Origin: Corallium rubrum
Taxonomy: Eukaryota > Cnidaria > Anthozoa > Scleralcyonacea > Coralliidae
Reading direction: 5' to 3'
Length of the DNA stretch: 64,000 bases
Assembly: GCA_964035015.1 (NCBI GenBank)
Contig: CAXIUP010000176.1
Location: forward strand, 699,001-763,000
Part shown: piece after piece, positions 41,346-53,097 of the stretch
Numbering within the stretch: the first letter of the stretch is position 1
How the letters are laid out: each line of letters opens with the position of its first letter
Notes under the pieces: model-generated
The model's input: only the letters and a program-made list of their open reading frames with translations
The model's database searches: none
Told to the model about the DNA's origin: nothing
Made by a program: the position numbers and the translations under genes

Positions 41346-42480
41346 CATATATAGAATTAATCGGTAGCAAAATAATTAATGCCCAGCATAATTAACAAAA
41401 GGAACTAACCTTTGCTAATAAGTATTCTTATCTATGGCTTTATTTCGTGTTTTATGCTGGGCATTGATTTTTTTGCCACGATTACGATTCCCGCCTGGTT
41501 CCTCATTGGTTACGATATATAGAATTACATATAGAGTCTGAGAAAAATAATAATTATTTGTATGATTGATTCAGATGGTGAGTTGCAAAGTTGTATACAG
41601 GTGGATACTCTTTATTAACCGAGAGAGCGGTCATTGCGCGAATATATCAGACCAGTATCTTGACAGTTATTTTAATTTGAATTATGATATGGCTGAGAGC
41701 TTCGATCAAAATCGACATTTGTTCATTTCTTTTGAAATGTGTTGAATATGTCGCGACGCACAGACGCAGTCTGTTTTATGGGGGGAATGGCTAACTTAAC
41801 CTAGTTAATACGGGATATTTAAGAGAAAAACTTGGAGGACGTTCTGTATGACTATATACTACATTTCTTCTTAAAATTTCTATATTTGGTAAAAATAACT
41901 ACAATGTCTATGATCCATTCCTATATAACTTTATATGATGTGGCTGGGAGATTGGACGATCACATGCAACGAATCAACATTTATTTATTATTTGTCAAGT
42001 GTTGAATAGCATAAATGTGCGTGGATTGAATGCTATCTTTCTGTAGAGACCTTTCAATAAATGCTTTGAATCCTGAATACATATTAGTTAATTTTTTTTA
42101 ATTTTTTGGATAGTTGGCTCCATACAGTTTATTGAAAAAATGGAAAATAATGAGATAATGAGTTGAAAAGTTGTATACAGGTGGATATTCTTTATTAACC
42201 AAGAGAGCGATCATTGCGCGGATATCAGACCAGTGTCTTGACAGTTATTTTAATTTTAATTATGATATGGCTGAGAGCCTCGATCAAAATCGACATTTGT
42301 TCATTTCTTATTTGTTCTTATTTTTGAAGTGTGTTGAATATGTCGCGACGCATATATAGACGGCAGACGCAGTCTGTTTTGTGGGGGGAAGGGCTTAACA
42401 TAGTAAATACTGGAACTCTAAGAGAAAAACTTTGACGACGTTCTATATACTACACTTCTTAAAATTCTGTTTTCTCGGTA
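41346..42480. repeat. Duplicated GPCR-array flank sequence
   Basis: 41590-41760 and 42170-42340 are direct copies (TTGTATACAGGTGGATA, GGCTGAGAGC, CAAAATCGACATTTGTTC). 41930-42090 (ATGTGGCTGGGAGATTGGAC ... CAATAAATGCTTTG) recurs at 48345-48500. They look like units of a tandem array whose genes have been lost. Confidence 0.65.
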
Positions 42481-43790
42481 GTATACAGAGGAGAGTGGAC
42501 AGCTATCATGTGATTGTCACGTGATATTGTCGACCAATGAAATTGCGCTATTTTCTTATCGTTGATCGACTGAAAATTTTGCATTCGACTTAGAATACCG
42601 AATATTACGCTGGTGTCATTCATTTTTTTCTTTAAAAAAGCAGTGATATTGTTTCATGTATTGTTGGACTATGCATATCTGCAGGATTTTGCAAGGTAAA
42701 TGTATTTTTTCTACTTTGTTTTGATCGTTTATGTGGGTCGTGTCGCGCTAAGCGAAGACGCCACTTCCGGTTTGTCAGCAATCTTCAAAGCAAAAAATCT
42801 CGAATTCCCATGGTTCGAATTCTCTAATTTTTGCGGAATAAGTTGAAGAAATGTCTAATCTTGGATTCTATCCGGACGTCCCCCCTCGCCCCCGCAACCG
42901 TTTTCGAGATATTCGCCGTTGAACCGACCATGCTATTCCGGCTTTTGCTAAGATGGCGCCTAATAATTTAAGAGAACCTCTCGCCACTAAAGCTTGTTTT
43001 TTTTCTCAAGAATTTTGAGAGTTTCGTAATATTTTGAGCTTTATTCTTTAGAGTAAGTGTAGAATGAGTGGTGGACAATTATTAAAGAGTAAAATTTGGT
43101 ATTTGTCTGTTTTTATGGTCCAAAACGCTAACGTCACTGTATAAAAACACCATCATTCTGGAAAAAATGTATACATGCCAGGTGCAGAATGTACTTAACT
43201 TTCTTAAAGATCCGCTATATAGGCCTCATATGTATAGATATTTATGACAGCAGTATGATTATTAAAATTGATGTGTGGATTATTTGTAGTTTATTATTGG
43301 TCATTGTTATTGTGAGTAATATATTATAATTGTAGTATTTTTTTATTTTTTGCTAATTTGTTATAATTTGTTGTTGTTCGTATTGTTTTTCAGTATACAA
43401 ATATTTATTATCCCTTTCGCCCCAGGAAGCAAGCTGATGGGGTGGGGGCATGTCATGAAGTGAATACAATAGTTAGGCATGGCTGTACAGTCAACTCTTA
43501 AGACATGAAAGAGTTAATAATAATTCCATTGTATTTTTTACAGGAAGTGAAGAGATACAGCACAGATGTCAAACCAAACTGAACAGGATTTTTACAATGA
43601 TAAATTCATGGATTTTCTTTTACTAAAAACATCATTCAAATAATATGCAGTTTGAAGTTTTGCATGTTGTTATAATTACATAAGGCAATGCATAATAATT
43701 GTGGACATAACTATTAAAATTTTAACACAGAAGTACTGTCTTGCATATTATTATACAATCCAAATGCTGGGTCTCAAAGCCTAATTAAAT
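42481..43790. other. No gene seen
   Basis: AT-rich, with a CATGTGATTGTCACGTGA palindromic patch at 42506. No supported ORF. Confidence 0.45.
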
Positions 43791-43964
43791 ACCTGGATAT
43801 TATTCATCCCTTTGCCTTTGAGTGCTACTGGCTATCTGCATGTACATACTGATAAACAGTGACTATGTCTAAGACAGATGCCTGGATATTATTCATCCCT
43901 TTGCCTTTGAGTGCTACTGGCTACTGTATGTACCTACAGTGAACTATGTCTAAGACAGACACCT
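43791..43964. repeat. ~85 bp tandem duplication
   Basis: CCTGGATATTATTCATCCCT ... CTATGTCTAAGACAGA occurs twice in a row with small changes. Confidence 0.85.
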
Positions 43965-44063
43965 TTGGGCTGGACTTTGTTTGTCTTATAGTTCATTCAC
44001 ATGTCTAAATACAGTAACATTTCTGATGCCCTCTCTAAATGTTTTCTTGGTGGTGGTGGTGGT

Positions 44064-44078
44064 GGGGGGGGGGGGGGG
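44064..44078. repeat. (GGT)n and poly-G tract
   Basis: (GGT)5 then 15 G. Confidence 0.9.
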
Positions 44079-44636
44079 TTGCTTCACTGCAAAAATGTTG
44101 GACCAATGTTAAAATGTTAACAATGGCATGCCCCTGATTGAATACCTGTATCAGTGTCAATACAGTGGTGCTTTAGAAGTAACCAAGATCAATATTGAGA
44201 CAAAATATTTTAATTTTATTCAAGTTCCTTATTTACATATATATTGAGGATACAGGAAATATTGTAAACTTTGAACATTTGACCAGTCCAGTTATACCAA
44301 ATTTATCAATAGATTCTGGAGGCAAACCAATAAAGTTTCTCGATTTTTAATTCACCTTAATTATAAAGAAAAATACAAGATTGTTATTGAATAATAAATT
44401 TTAAGCTAGCTTTATTCACAATTTTATAAAATTTGGGATACAAGTACAGTAAGTATAAAAGGAAACAAGACTGTTAAAAAATCGGGGGAAAAACCCAAGG
44501 ATGATAGTTGTATCTAATTGATCCAGATAATTGCTACACACAACAGTTATAGAAGTTTACAGTAACACTTAGAATAGGAAAAATTTGAGAGGGAAATCAT
44601 TAACCATTAAACAACAAATAATGTTGATTTCTCACC
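44079..44636. other. No gene seen
   Basis: AT-rich sequence without supported ORFs. Confidence 0.45.
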
Positions 44637-45205
44637 TCACGCTTTTCTCCAGTTGTAACGAATCACACGTTGCACAGTGCAACCAAATCCTTGTTTGTTG
44701 TAAACATCTAGTTCGTTTCTGATTTTTCCATTATTTGTAACATAAAATGCGTCGAATCCGAAGGAACTTGAGTAGTCTTGAATGCCCATCCGCCATAACG
44801 CCATTGTCACGAATATACGCCAAATAAAGCACAATCTGATCACATTAATTGTCCATGATAACCACAAATTGTCCTCGTATTTTTCTGACCACCAAATTTA
44901 ACAATTCTGGATCAACTGTGACGAGTTTTCAAAAGTTTTTGCGGATCTAGTCCACCGGGCATAGTTCATTCCTCGTCGGCGGTCAGATGCAAATGAATCA
45001 ATAATTTATCAATTTTAGCGTTAGGACCATGATGCTTTGCGGCAGCTGTCCACCCTCCTCTGGGTAGTATATTTAGCGACGTGCGCAGGTGTAAACTTGG
45101 TTTAAGGAATATTTCGTGAACCCGCATTAACAATTGTAATGTTCCCCGTCTGTTAAACTGAAAATTTAACGTTCGTTCTGCATTTTGATTAATCGGAAGC
45201 AACAA
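44637..45205 (-). other. Two minus-strand ORFs of doubtful status
   Basis: 45205-44966 (79 codons, ending LLIHLHLTADEE) and 44867-44637 (76 codons, with YVTNNGKIRNELDVYNKQGF and CTVQRVIRYNWRKA). The second has a reasonable amino-acid composition and could be the last exon of a gene or a transposon ORF, but I recognise no family. The upstream side (45203-45330) is a dispersed repeat also found at 37331, which argues for a repeat origin. Confidence 0.3.
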
Positions 45206-46004
45206 GGCCGATTTCCGTTTTGGACTTAGAATTTTTTAGTGTGACGAAACGTCTTCAACCATATAGCTGCATGTTTAGTTGTTTTAATTATTAAGACGGT
45301 TTAAAACAACACCTGTGTCGCTCTTTATTCAGGGCCGTAGGCAGGAATTTTTAGTCAGGGGGACAATAAGACTGCCCAATTGCTAGGGGGGGGGGGGAAT
45401 TTGAGTCTCTGAAATGGAATTTCCCGCAATCTGACATCATATTTGAGCAAAATTTTGAACATTTTAAAACATATTTTTAAGACACATTCTCTCATTTTTA
45501 CAAAAGATTTTGTCTAAAACTACAGTATTACATATTTACAAAAACACATGTTACTTTTCACCTAAATGCTCAGAAGTTGGTTACGAAGTTCGTTGGGAAG
45601 TTCAAAGTTCGTTTTGAATTACGCAATTGATTGCCGGTTACTAGGAATCAAGAGGGCACGACGTCAATAAAATGCGTAGTTTAATTGCGCCTTTGCACAT
45701 AATTGTGCACAATAATTGCATTAATTAATTGCACATAAATGTGCACAATGAAATGCGAACTTCGGAACGAACTTCCGAACATTTTGTTGAAAAGTGAGTA
45801 GCAAATGACTGTTAAATAAGTCACTCTAACGGGATAAAGCGCGAATGCAACGCGAAAACGCATTGTCAGAGTTAATACGACTACCTAGTTCTTCATATTA
45901 AACGACTACATAGTTCTTTATTCTGTGACTCTGGGAACAAATGTGATGTGTGACATAAAAATCATATTTTGTATCTTCTCGGGGGGGGGGGGGGGGGGGT
46001 AGTT
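45206..46004. repeat. Repeat patchwork with poly-G tracts
   Basis: Contains a hAT-like end CAGGGCCGTAGGCAGG (45332), runs of 12 G (45386-45397) and 19 G (45981-45999), and a palindromic patch around TTGCACATAATTGTGCACAA (45692-45750) flanked by GAAGTTCGTT/AACGAACTTC. No gene. Confidence 0.55.
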
Positions 46005-46090
46005 GCCCCAGTTGAACATGCCTGTACTGTTTGAATTTTATTGAAGAAAGCAAGTTATAATCTAATGCTAGAAGTTAATTATTTCAGTTA
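46005..46090 (+). pseudogene. GPCR 3' flank remnant
   Basis: TTGAACATGCCTG...TTGAATTTTA...AGAAAGCAAGT...AAGTTAATTA matches 50631-50703, the 3' flank of the receptor at 49590. No coding residues are retained. Confidence 0.6.
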
Positions 46091-46120
46091 AAAAATGTTA
46101 ACCGAATAGACCGAAAGCAA

Positions 46121-46283
46121 AACTCCCTGCGAGCCTTTTCTGTGGTTACCGTTGCTAGGACCCAATGCACGTTACTTTATTGGTGGCCGTTGTTATAATA
46201 CACCAATAATAATGGCCAATAAACTAACGTGTATCGGGCCCTAGAAACGGTAACCACCAAAAAAACCCTCTCTTCCAGGGAGT
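46121..46283. repeat. 163 bp foldback
   Basis: ACTCCCTG ... GTGGTTACCGTTGCTAGG...CACGTTACTTTATTGGTGGCC is mirrored, with differences, by GGCCAATAAACTAACGTG ... AAACGGTAACCACC ... CAGGGAGT. Confidence 0.7.
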
Positions 46284-46473
46284 TTTCCGATCGGTCTTTT
46301 GACTTCCAGTTTAAAATTGTGTATATAATGCAGATTTGTCGCAGTGTATATACGAGTATGCATATATATTATATAGTTACACTAGAAGTTACTACCGCAA
46401 GTGAAGTGCTGCCTCGAAAGGGGCAAAAACCTTTAGCCTACTCCACAGGCAAATATCTGCACAAACCAACCAA

Positions 46474-46700
46474 CATTGCCCACTCCACTCAAGATTTCCC
46501 ACTCCACCTGAGATTGCCCACTCCACCCCATATTGCCCACTCCACCCGAGATTGCCCACTCCACCCAAAATTGCTTACTCCACCCAAGATTGCCCACTCC
46601 ACCCAAGATTACACACTCCACCCAAGATTGCCCACTCCACCCAAGATTGCCCACTCCACCCAAGATTGCCCATTCCACTTGAGATTGCCCACTCCATCCA
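46474..46700. repeat. 19 bp minisatellite, short array
   Basis: About 11 copies of GCCCACTCCACCCAAGATT. Together with 46700-46920 it is the inverted counterpart of 59640-60876. Because 19 is not a multiple of 3, any frame reads as a proline- or tryptophan-rich 19-residue repeat; these ORFs are not genes. Confidence 0.9.
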
Positions 46701-46920
46701 ATTTTTTCTCACCTTTTCACCATAAGAGTCCACAGAGTTGCCTGCGAAGTAGACTGGGAAGTCCAAAAATGTAATTATATTATTTACAATAGCAAGAGTA
46801 TTAACACATCTCTTCTATATTTTTTAATTATAAGATTGAAAACAACAAGGGTTTTGACAGGACAATCACACCTCTTGCTCTGATGCTGTGGCAAAATTGT
46901 CAATGCAATTCCAAGTGCTT
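46700..46920. repeat. Flank shared by both minisatellite arrays
   Basis: AATTTTTTCTCACC, CTTCTATATTTTTTAATTAT, AAACAACAAGG and TGCCACAGCATCAGAGCAAG-type blocks match 59640-59867 in reverse complement, in order. Confidence 0.75.
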
Positions 46921-47029
46921 AATATGTTTTGACAAATCTAGAGCTTTAATAAAATTATACAGCAATGTACCATTGAGCCCATCAGACTATTTTGCAGAAT
47001 TTGTATAAGTAAAAATACACACACGCAGA

Positions 47030-47240
47030 TATATTATAGTAGACTAGCGTCTGATCAGAATGCTGATCAGTGCAAACACAATGAACCCACACCAATATTG
47101 GCAATATACACCTAAAAATAAAAGAAAACAACCGTGAAATTTCCTACCAAGAAACACAGTTGTCAGTTGTAGCCGTGGTTGTAGAAACTGTTATCTTACC
47201 TCGACAAGATAAAATCTCCTCAGTAATATTGTATAAGATC
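47030..47240. repeat. Dispersed repeat, copy 2
   Basis: Relative of 15110-15700 (GCGTCTGATCAGAATG; GATAAAATCTCCTC). Confidence 0.55.
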
Positions 47241-47593
47241 CTAAGACAACAAGTGTGTTCATTTGTAGCCAAGAACAAGTGTGATTCAGTTCAGAAAATC
47301 CATCGCCGTCGTTGGTGTTGACTGTTGACCAACTTCAAACCATGCTTCGAATGTCAAACGTTACATGCAATTTCAACAAACAAATCCTTCTGGCGTATAT
47401 GATGTAAGTTGTAAGAAACTTCCTACGTCACAAAACGTCATAAAATGCTCAACAAATAAATAAAAAAATAAATAAACTCTCAAAATCTCGATTCCGTTGA
47501 CTATGCATAACTCGGCAAAGAGGTCTGGACACGAGACACAGGCAACCCGTGTTAAGATTAGTGAGCTGCCTCGCTACGCTCGGCAGCAATAAC

Positions 47594-47710
<117 letters not shown>

Positions 47711-47742
47711 TAACAAATAGATTCCATTTTGCCGTTGTCTGT

Positions 47743-47870
47743 TCAGGTATAGATGCACAGATGATGTCACAACGTGATAAGAACAAAAAAGTGGCCCACG
47801 AGACGCAGTCCAGTGCGTCACTGATGTTCTTACCACGTTGATACGTCTTCTGTGCATCTATAACTATAAA
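47743..47870. repeat. 128 bp foldback
   Basis: ATAGATGCACAGATGATGTC ... GATAAGAAC pairs with GTTCTTACCACGTTGATACG ... TGTGCATCTAT. Confidence 0.75.
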
Positions 47871-48060
47871 CAAACAACAAAAAAGGAATTATTTGTTTTA
47901 TACAATACAAAAATTTAAAAGGTTTTTAACTCTTGCTGGATTTTGGGACATGAAGAAGGGAAAAAGGCAAGTCAGCTGACGTGATCTGACGTGTCCATGT
48001 GTCTGTCCTCCAATAGATTATGGCCAACAACCAATTAAATAAAAAGAAATAAAAGAAGCG

Positions 48061-48245
48061 TGCTGCGTAGGCAGTGTTGAAACATGCAACAATCGAAATA
48101 TAGTAGTAAGGTTATATATGTACGGCCGAAACAGAGAACGTCGGAGTCTAACGTAGGAGTTTATTTGTGTTTTTTTATTTGTTTTTTAATTCTTTTTTGG
48201 AGACTCCTACGTTCTCTGTTTCGGCAGTATATCTAACCTTAATAT
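48061..48245. mobile_element. Relative of the 177 bp hairpin element, core altered
   Basis: Starts TGCTGCGTAGGCAGTGTTG, then AATCGAAATATAGTAGTAAGG, CCGAAACAGAGAACGTCGGA on the left and ACTCCTACGTTCTCTGTTTC on the right, as in 21315-21491. The hammerhead-like tip is replaced by a T-rich loop (48166-48197). Confidence 0.7.
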
Positions 48246-48283
48246 GTTTTGATTATTGTATGAAGAGTTAGATAACATTTCTA

Positions 48284-49150
48284 TATTTGGCAAAATAACA
48301 ATTAATGTCAATCATGTCTATGATTCATTCCTGTATAACTGTATATGATGTGGCTGGGAGGTTGGACGATCACATGCAACGAATCAGCATTTATTTATTA
48401 TTTGTCATGTGTTGAATAGCATAAATGTGGGTGAATTGAATGCTATCTTTCTGTAGCAATATATATAGAGTCTTTTCAATAAATGCTTTGTATGTTGAAT
48501 ACAAATTAGTTGGGGGGTTTTATATTTTCGGATAGTTTTAACTCCACAGCAGACTCTATTTTAATTCTTCTTAATGTTGCCATAGAAACGTCGCGGAAGC
48601 TACTTGTTAAAATACACCGAATATTCAAGATGATATGACCAATTCCTTTTTTTCCATAGATCAATTAAACGTGAACATCTGCAACTGCTATATGAATTTA
48701 TAATAAACATTTCTGGCGTGGCATTTTTTTTAAGAAAAGAAAGAATTCACACACGTTGCTTTTAAAATATAGAGAATAATAAGAGAACTGTCCTGATTCT
48801 AAATTTCGACTTTTTTTTGTGAGGGAGGGCTTATACTACAAGTTTTGATGATGTTGGTGCAATTATTATTCAGATCTGACTGTGATAAGGAGGGTGAGTG
48901 AATTGAGTGAAACAGTTTAATTACTTGTATGTTCGACAGGATCAGCCGAAATAGACAATAGAAAGATGTTTCGTTTTTTTCATGCAGCGACTTCCCTTCA
49001 TCAGTTTGAATGTTAAACGAATTGGGAAACCATAAAAAATAAGTTAGGTGGATAATTAATTATACATAAAAATAATGATCTATAAAAACCAGGGAATTCA
49101 ACGTGTTTGTTATAGTAGCGACCTAAGAGAGAGACCGAAACCTGTTTTTG
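48284..49150 (+). repeat. Upstream unit of the GPCR array
   Basis: 48284-48540 matches 41890-42115. 48600-48745 matches 30665-30775 inverted. 48720-49110 matches 51580-51888 plus 54995-55110. It precedes the receptor at 49590. Confidence 0.7.
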
Positions 49151-49589
49151 TTGTTAATAATTTTTAATTAGTGTCAATTCTCTTTATGGACATTTTTTGA
49201 TATGCCTGATTACAATTATAACATTTTTACTTGCAATGTGATTGGATACTTGGTCAGCAGAACATCAACACGTTTGGTTGCTCAGTTGGTATGTTTGGAT
49301 TGTGGACGAGATAGTTTGGTCGGCAAATGCTTTTTGATTGAAATTATGTTGACATTTGAACTATATTGAATTATAAGCACTCAATGTGCCAATCAAAACA
49401 ATGAGAATATTACACGAATTTTTGCGTGTGCTTAGAGTACGTACAAAAAGGAAGCACATCAAGAGATCGAGAGAAAGGTGGATAACTTCGAGTGTCGTTG
49501 GGTCGTCAAGATTCGTGACAACATTGCTTACGAAATATCGTTGTAAAATAATTTTTCTCTTTGTGTTATCCTCTGTGAAAGGTGATTCT

Positions 49590-50515
49590 ATGAATATCAC
49601 ATCGGACACCAATAAATTTCTGAAACCTTGCTTCATAAATAATGCTGAATATCACACGGTTGTTGCTTTTCCTTCGAAAGGATATTATATCAGCTTCGTT
49701 ATCTGCAGTCTGGTCAATGGCATTCTGATGTTTTCGACAATCTTCCTCAATGGGATAACAGTCCTCGCTTATTGGAGATCGAAACTACTAAAGAAGAAGA
49801 TGTCCTATTTTCCTATCATGCTGTTATCGTTGGTTGACTTTGCAGTTGGAATTCTTTCTAATTCATCGTTTGAAATGTTCCTCGTTGGCGTTATTTTTGG
49901 CTATCCAACCTGTTTCTTTAAGACTATGTTTATAACTTTGGTACATTTCTTTCCTGGTATGTCTTTTTGTGCATTGGTTATTCTGAATTTTGAGCGATAT
50001 TTAGCCATCGTTTACCCATTTCTTCATCGAGCTAAAGTAACCAAATCTAGACTCTTATTTTCTGCTGTCATTATTTGGTTTGTTCTGGCGATTATAATTG
50101 TCAGTCATTATATTGATTTCATTGTTGGATCGATAATGCAAAGTTTCGTAATTTCTCTTTACGTTGTAATTTTGATGTTTATTAATATTAAATTATTTCT
50201 CACTGGTCGACGAACAGTTCCCAACCTCAATTCAGGAAACGGACGCACGATTCAGAAAAGATTCTTGTCTAAGATGAAAATGGCAAAATCATGCGGGATT
50301 GTAGTTGGTTGCACACTCTTATGCTTTTTACCCATACGTGTAAAGACAGAATCCTTCGCCATTTTGGTAATGAAGTTATGGAGTGCTGTCGCACTTTTAT
50401 TGTCTTCACTCTAAATTCTGTGGTATTTTTCTGGAGAAACCCGATCTTGAGAAATGAGGCCAAAAAGATTTTACGTCAAACTTTTCTAAAGCCTGAAACA
50501 ATTTTACTTCCATAA
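49590..50515 (+). pseudogene. Class A GPCR, frameshifted in TM7
   Basis: The start is placed at ATG 49590 (MNITSDTNKFLK, as in the first receptor); the upstream in-frame ATG 49386 lies in flank sequence. TM1 is FVICSLVNGILMFSTIFLNG, then WRSKLLKKKMSYF, LLSLVDFAVGILS (TM2), FCALVILNFERYLAIVYPFL (TM3 with ERY), AVIIWFVLAIIIVSHYI (TM4), LYVVILMFINIKLFL (TM5) and GCTLLCFLPI (TM6). Four codons are missing after CFLP compared with the receptor at 38197. One base is lost near 50408, so TM7 (LNSVVFFWRNPILRNEAKKI) lies in another frame to 50515. It is either a pseudogene or a receptor truncated before TM7. A signalling role cannot be assigned. Confidence 0.8.
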
Positions 50516-50695
50516 CGTTAAAATTGCTATAGTTTTACTTCTGATTTTATAGTCTTTTTCAGACGTTTACTGTCTTGCACGACTGAACTTTAGCTGAAAC
50601 GTATATAATAAATCATATAATAAATTTATTGAACATGCCTGAATTGTTTGAATTTTAATTAATTAAGAAAGCAAGTCAAAATCTATTGTAATAAG

Positions 50696-50701
<6 letters not shown>

Positions 50702-50758
<57 letters not shown>
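50702..50758. repeat. (TA)n microsatellite
   Basis: TA dinucleotides at the left of the foldback element. Confidence 0.97.
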
Positions 50759-50762
<4 letters not shown>

Positions 50763-50817
50763 GAATTAGGTTACAAAAACCAGTGACAGAGTGCTCAATG
50801 GATAACCAGAGCATAAT

Positions 50818-51318
50818 AGAGTAAAACACAAAAACTTTTGTTAGGCATATTTATTACTATATAGTTTCGTACCACATATAACATGGCACTCTTCAGATAA
50901 AATGGCCTATGTAATGACCTCTAGCTTATAACGAACTTTTAAAATATGTACAGATGGTAAAAAATACTAATCATATTACAGATCAATTATCACATGGTGT
51001 CACGGGAAATCATGTTACAAAGTTTTTAAGTAGGAATTTTTTGGCGTGTCTTTCAAAGTTTTTTTTTCCACTTGTAGACACCCAAAAAAATTCCCACTTA
51101 AAAACTTTGTAGCATGATTTCCCGTAGCACCATGTGATAATTGATCTGTAATATGATTAGTATTTTTTACCATCTGTACATATTTTAAAAGTTCGTTATA
51201 AGCTAGAGGTCATTACATAGGCCATTTTATCTGAAGAGTGCCACGTTATATGTGGTACGAAACTATATAGTAATAAATATGCCTAACAAAGCTTGCTGAG
51301 TTTTTGTGTTTTGCTATA
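50818..51318. mobile_element. 0.5 kb foldback element between TA tracts
   Basis: Arms of about 230-240 bases (AAACACAAAAAC... AGGCATATTTATTACTATAT, CTTCAGATAAAATGGCCTAT and so on) are mirrored with few mismatches around a T-rich centre near 51062. TA repeats flank both sides (50702-50758, 51315-51331). No ORF. Confidence 0.85.
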
Positions 51319-51499
51319 TATATATATATATAGTTAAAAAACGTTTACCAAATTGACTTGCAATTTACATGGTTAGTTATACTGTATATGGTATTATTGA
51401 GTTTGGAACGCTGTCGATATTCCTTTTCTTAATGAAATAAGTAATGCAGATCCGTTCTATTATTATATACAAAGTACGCATATTAAGTTTAATACATAT

Positions 51500-51888
51500 A
51501 TATACGTCTCCCTATTTGGCAAGAATAACAATGTTATCATGTCTGTGGTCCATTTCTGGCGTTGTATATTTCCCCATAAAAAAATTAACATTACATTTTA
51601 CCTAAAATATAGATAATAATAAAAACTTTCGTGGTTTTAAATTTTAGATTTTTGTCTGTGAAGGTAGGCTTTAAGTGTTTTATGTTGGTGCTAAAATTAA
51701 TCGCATTTGACTGATTATAATAAGCTAGGAGGGCATTATTTATTAATTAAGTGAAACATATTATTTTAATTACTTGCATGTTTAACAGGAGAGTGATGAC
51801 ACTGATTAAAATTTATTTACAATATATATAGGGACGCTTTGGTCTTTTCAGCGACCCTGACCAGTTTGAATGTTGTACGAGTTTATCG
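51500..51888 (+). repeat. GPCR-array upstream unit, left half of split copy
   Basis: Homologous to 48700-49020 (AATTACTTGCATGTTTAACAGG; CAGTTTGAATGTT). It continues at 54986 after the 3.1 kb insertion. Confidence 0.7.
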
Positions 51889-52032
51889 CTGACTCGAACC
51901 CAGTCGTCTCTGGATATTAGAGGTTTTGAGGTTTGCGGTGCCTGATGGGGATGTTCACGCGCGGGAGACGACTGGCAGATCCTAAACAAAGATGGCGGAT
52001 CTTGTAATGGCGGATCGTATGATTTGTATCCA

Positions 52033-52626
52033 ATGTCGAAGTTGCAGGCAAGCGATAGGCAATTTCATGCAGCTTACCTTGAAGGAAAACTACCATGTCC
52101 ACATTTGTCATGCAGGCGTGAATTACGTAATGAATTTTTTCAGGCGAATGGTTTATCGCAACATTTTAGAGATAAACATAGTGGTGAAACTTTCGAAGAT
52201 AAATACATCAACCAAGCAAGACGTCTATTGAGAATGAGCCACGGTCAAGAGACGAAGAATTACTTAGAAAATATGTCTGCCGCGCGTCGTAATCAGGTAT
52301 GCAGAATTTCTGAATATTTAGTATTATGCAAATTTTTCTCCTCTTCAGTTATTTTGAAGATAAAATTAAAATTCAATGTTTGTTTTTCTTTCGTGTTTGC
52401 ATCTACAAGCTACGAAGTTTGTCATGACTTCTACATTGGTGCCAAAGATGCGAAAGAGGCTGCCAAACTAGCAGGAATGGTTCTGATGCACTTTGGGTAT
52501 CTAAAATCTTACACTAAAGATAAATATCAGTGTTCAAAAGTGTTTACTCTGTACATGTGCTTTGGAGGGTTTATAAAATTTCTCAACTTGTTCATTGCTA
52601 TTGTTATTATTAATGTTCACAAATAA
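52033..52626 (+). CDS. Zinc-finger ORF at 5' end of the RecQ element
   Basis: From ATG 52033: MSKLQASDRQFHAAYLEGKL, then C-x4-C ... H-x4-H (CPHLSCRRELR, GLSQHFRDKH), then YINQARRLLRMSHGQETKNY. At 52296 there is a good donor (CAG-GTATGC), but the frame stays open across an AT-rich stretch. It resumes a normal composition at YEVCHDFYIGAKDAKEAAKL, MVLMHFGYLKSY. The AT-rich middle (52297-52408) may be an intron, though phases do not match simply. An alternative ATG at 51992 opens another frame. The zinc finger could bind the element's ends. Probably the N-terminal part of the same protein as the helicase exons, or a separate ORF; undecided. Confidence 0.5.
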   Translation: MSKLQASDRQFHAAYLEGKLPCPHLSCRRELRNEFFQANGLSQHFRDKHSGETFEDKYINQARRLLRMSHGQETKNYLENMSAARRNQVCRISEYLVLCKFFSSSVILKIKLKFNVCFSFVFASTSYEVCHDFYIGAKDAKEAAKLAGMVLMHFGYLKSYTKDKYQCSKVFTLYMCFGGFIKFLNLFIAIVIINVHK

Positions 52627-53097
52627 TAACACAACTTTAAAATGTCATTATACTTTAAAAGTATTAGATTTATATGTATGACATGTTGATTTTGGAAAAT
52701 CTATTTGTTTTAAAACACAATTGTCTAGTCTGAATTACTTTGTTTTGTTGTTAAGACTTTAGACACGAGTACCGTGTTTAATACTTTGATGGAAAAATTT
52801 ATCTTGTACTTGGATCCCTCTTCAACCACACCCTTACCCCCATTAGGGGGTAGGAATCAATCAACTTCAAAGGGGGTAGGCTGGTATTAAAGAGCTTGGG
52901 ACTTTAGTTTGATAGTAGCCCAAATTGATATGGCTGCACATACATTTGTTTATATATTAACCTATTCCTTTTGAGAATAGCCCTCTAGCTGTTGTCAGAT
53001 GATTTCATTTATAACAAAGGGAAGGGATTTGTATTTATGACAGAGCAGTTGATATTCTTGATTTTTATGGTGTTTTGGAATGTTGCCCACTTGCCAG
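52627..53097. other. Spacer where helicase motif I should lie
   Basis: AT-rich; no Walker A (GxGKS/T) sequence could be found in any frame. It ends in an acceptor-like CCCACTTGCCAG at 53097. Confidence 0.5.

Noticed and set aside
46229..46774. 181-codon ORF with HSTRDCPLHP repeats
   Set aside because: Same minisatellite effect as at 59.9 kb.
49386..49589. 68-residue N-terminal extension of the second GPCR
   Set aside because: Basic, no signal peptide, and the same region upstream of the first receptor has no open frame; ATG 49590 is shared by both receptors.
51885..51905. tRNA B-box-like GGTTCGAGTC (minus strand)
   Set aside because: It is part of the element's terminal inverted repeat; the partner end has GGTACGAGTC and there is no tRNA fold.
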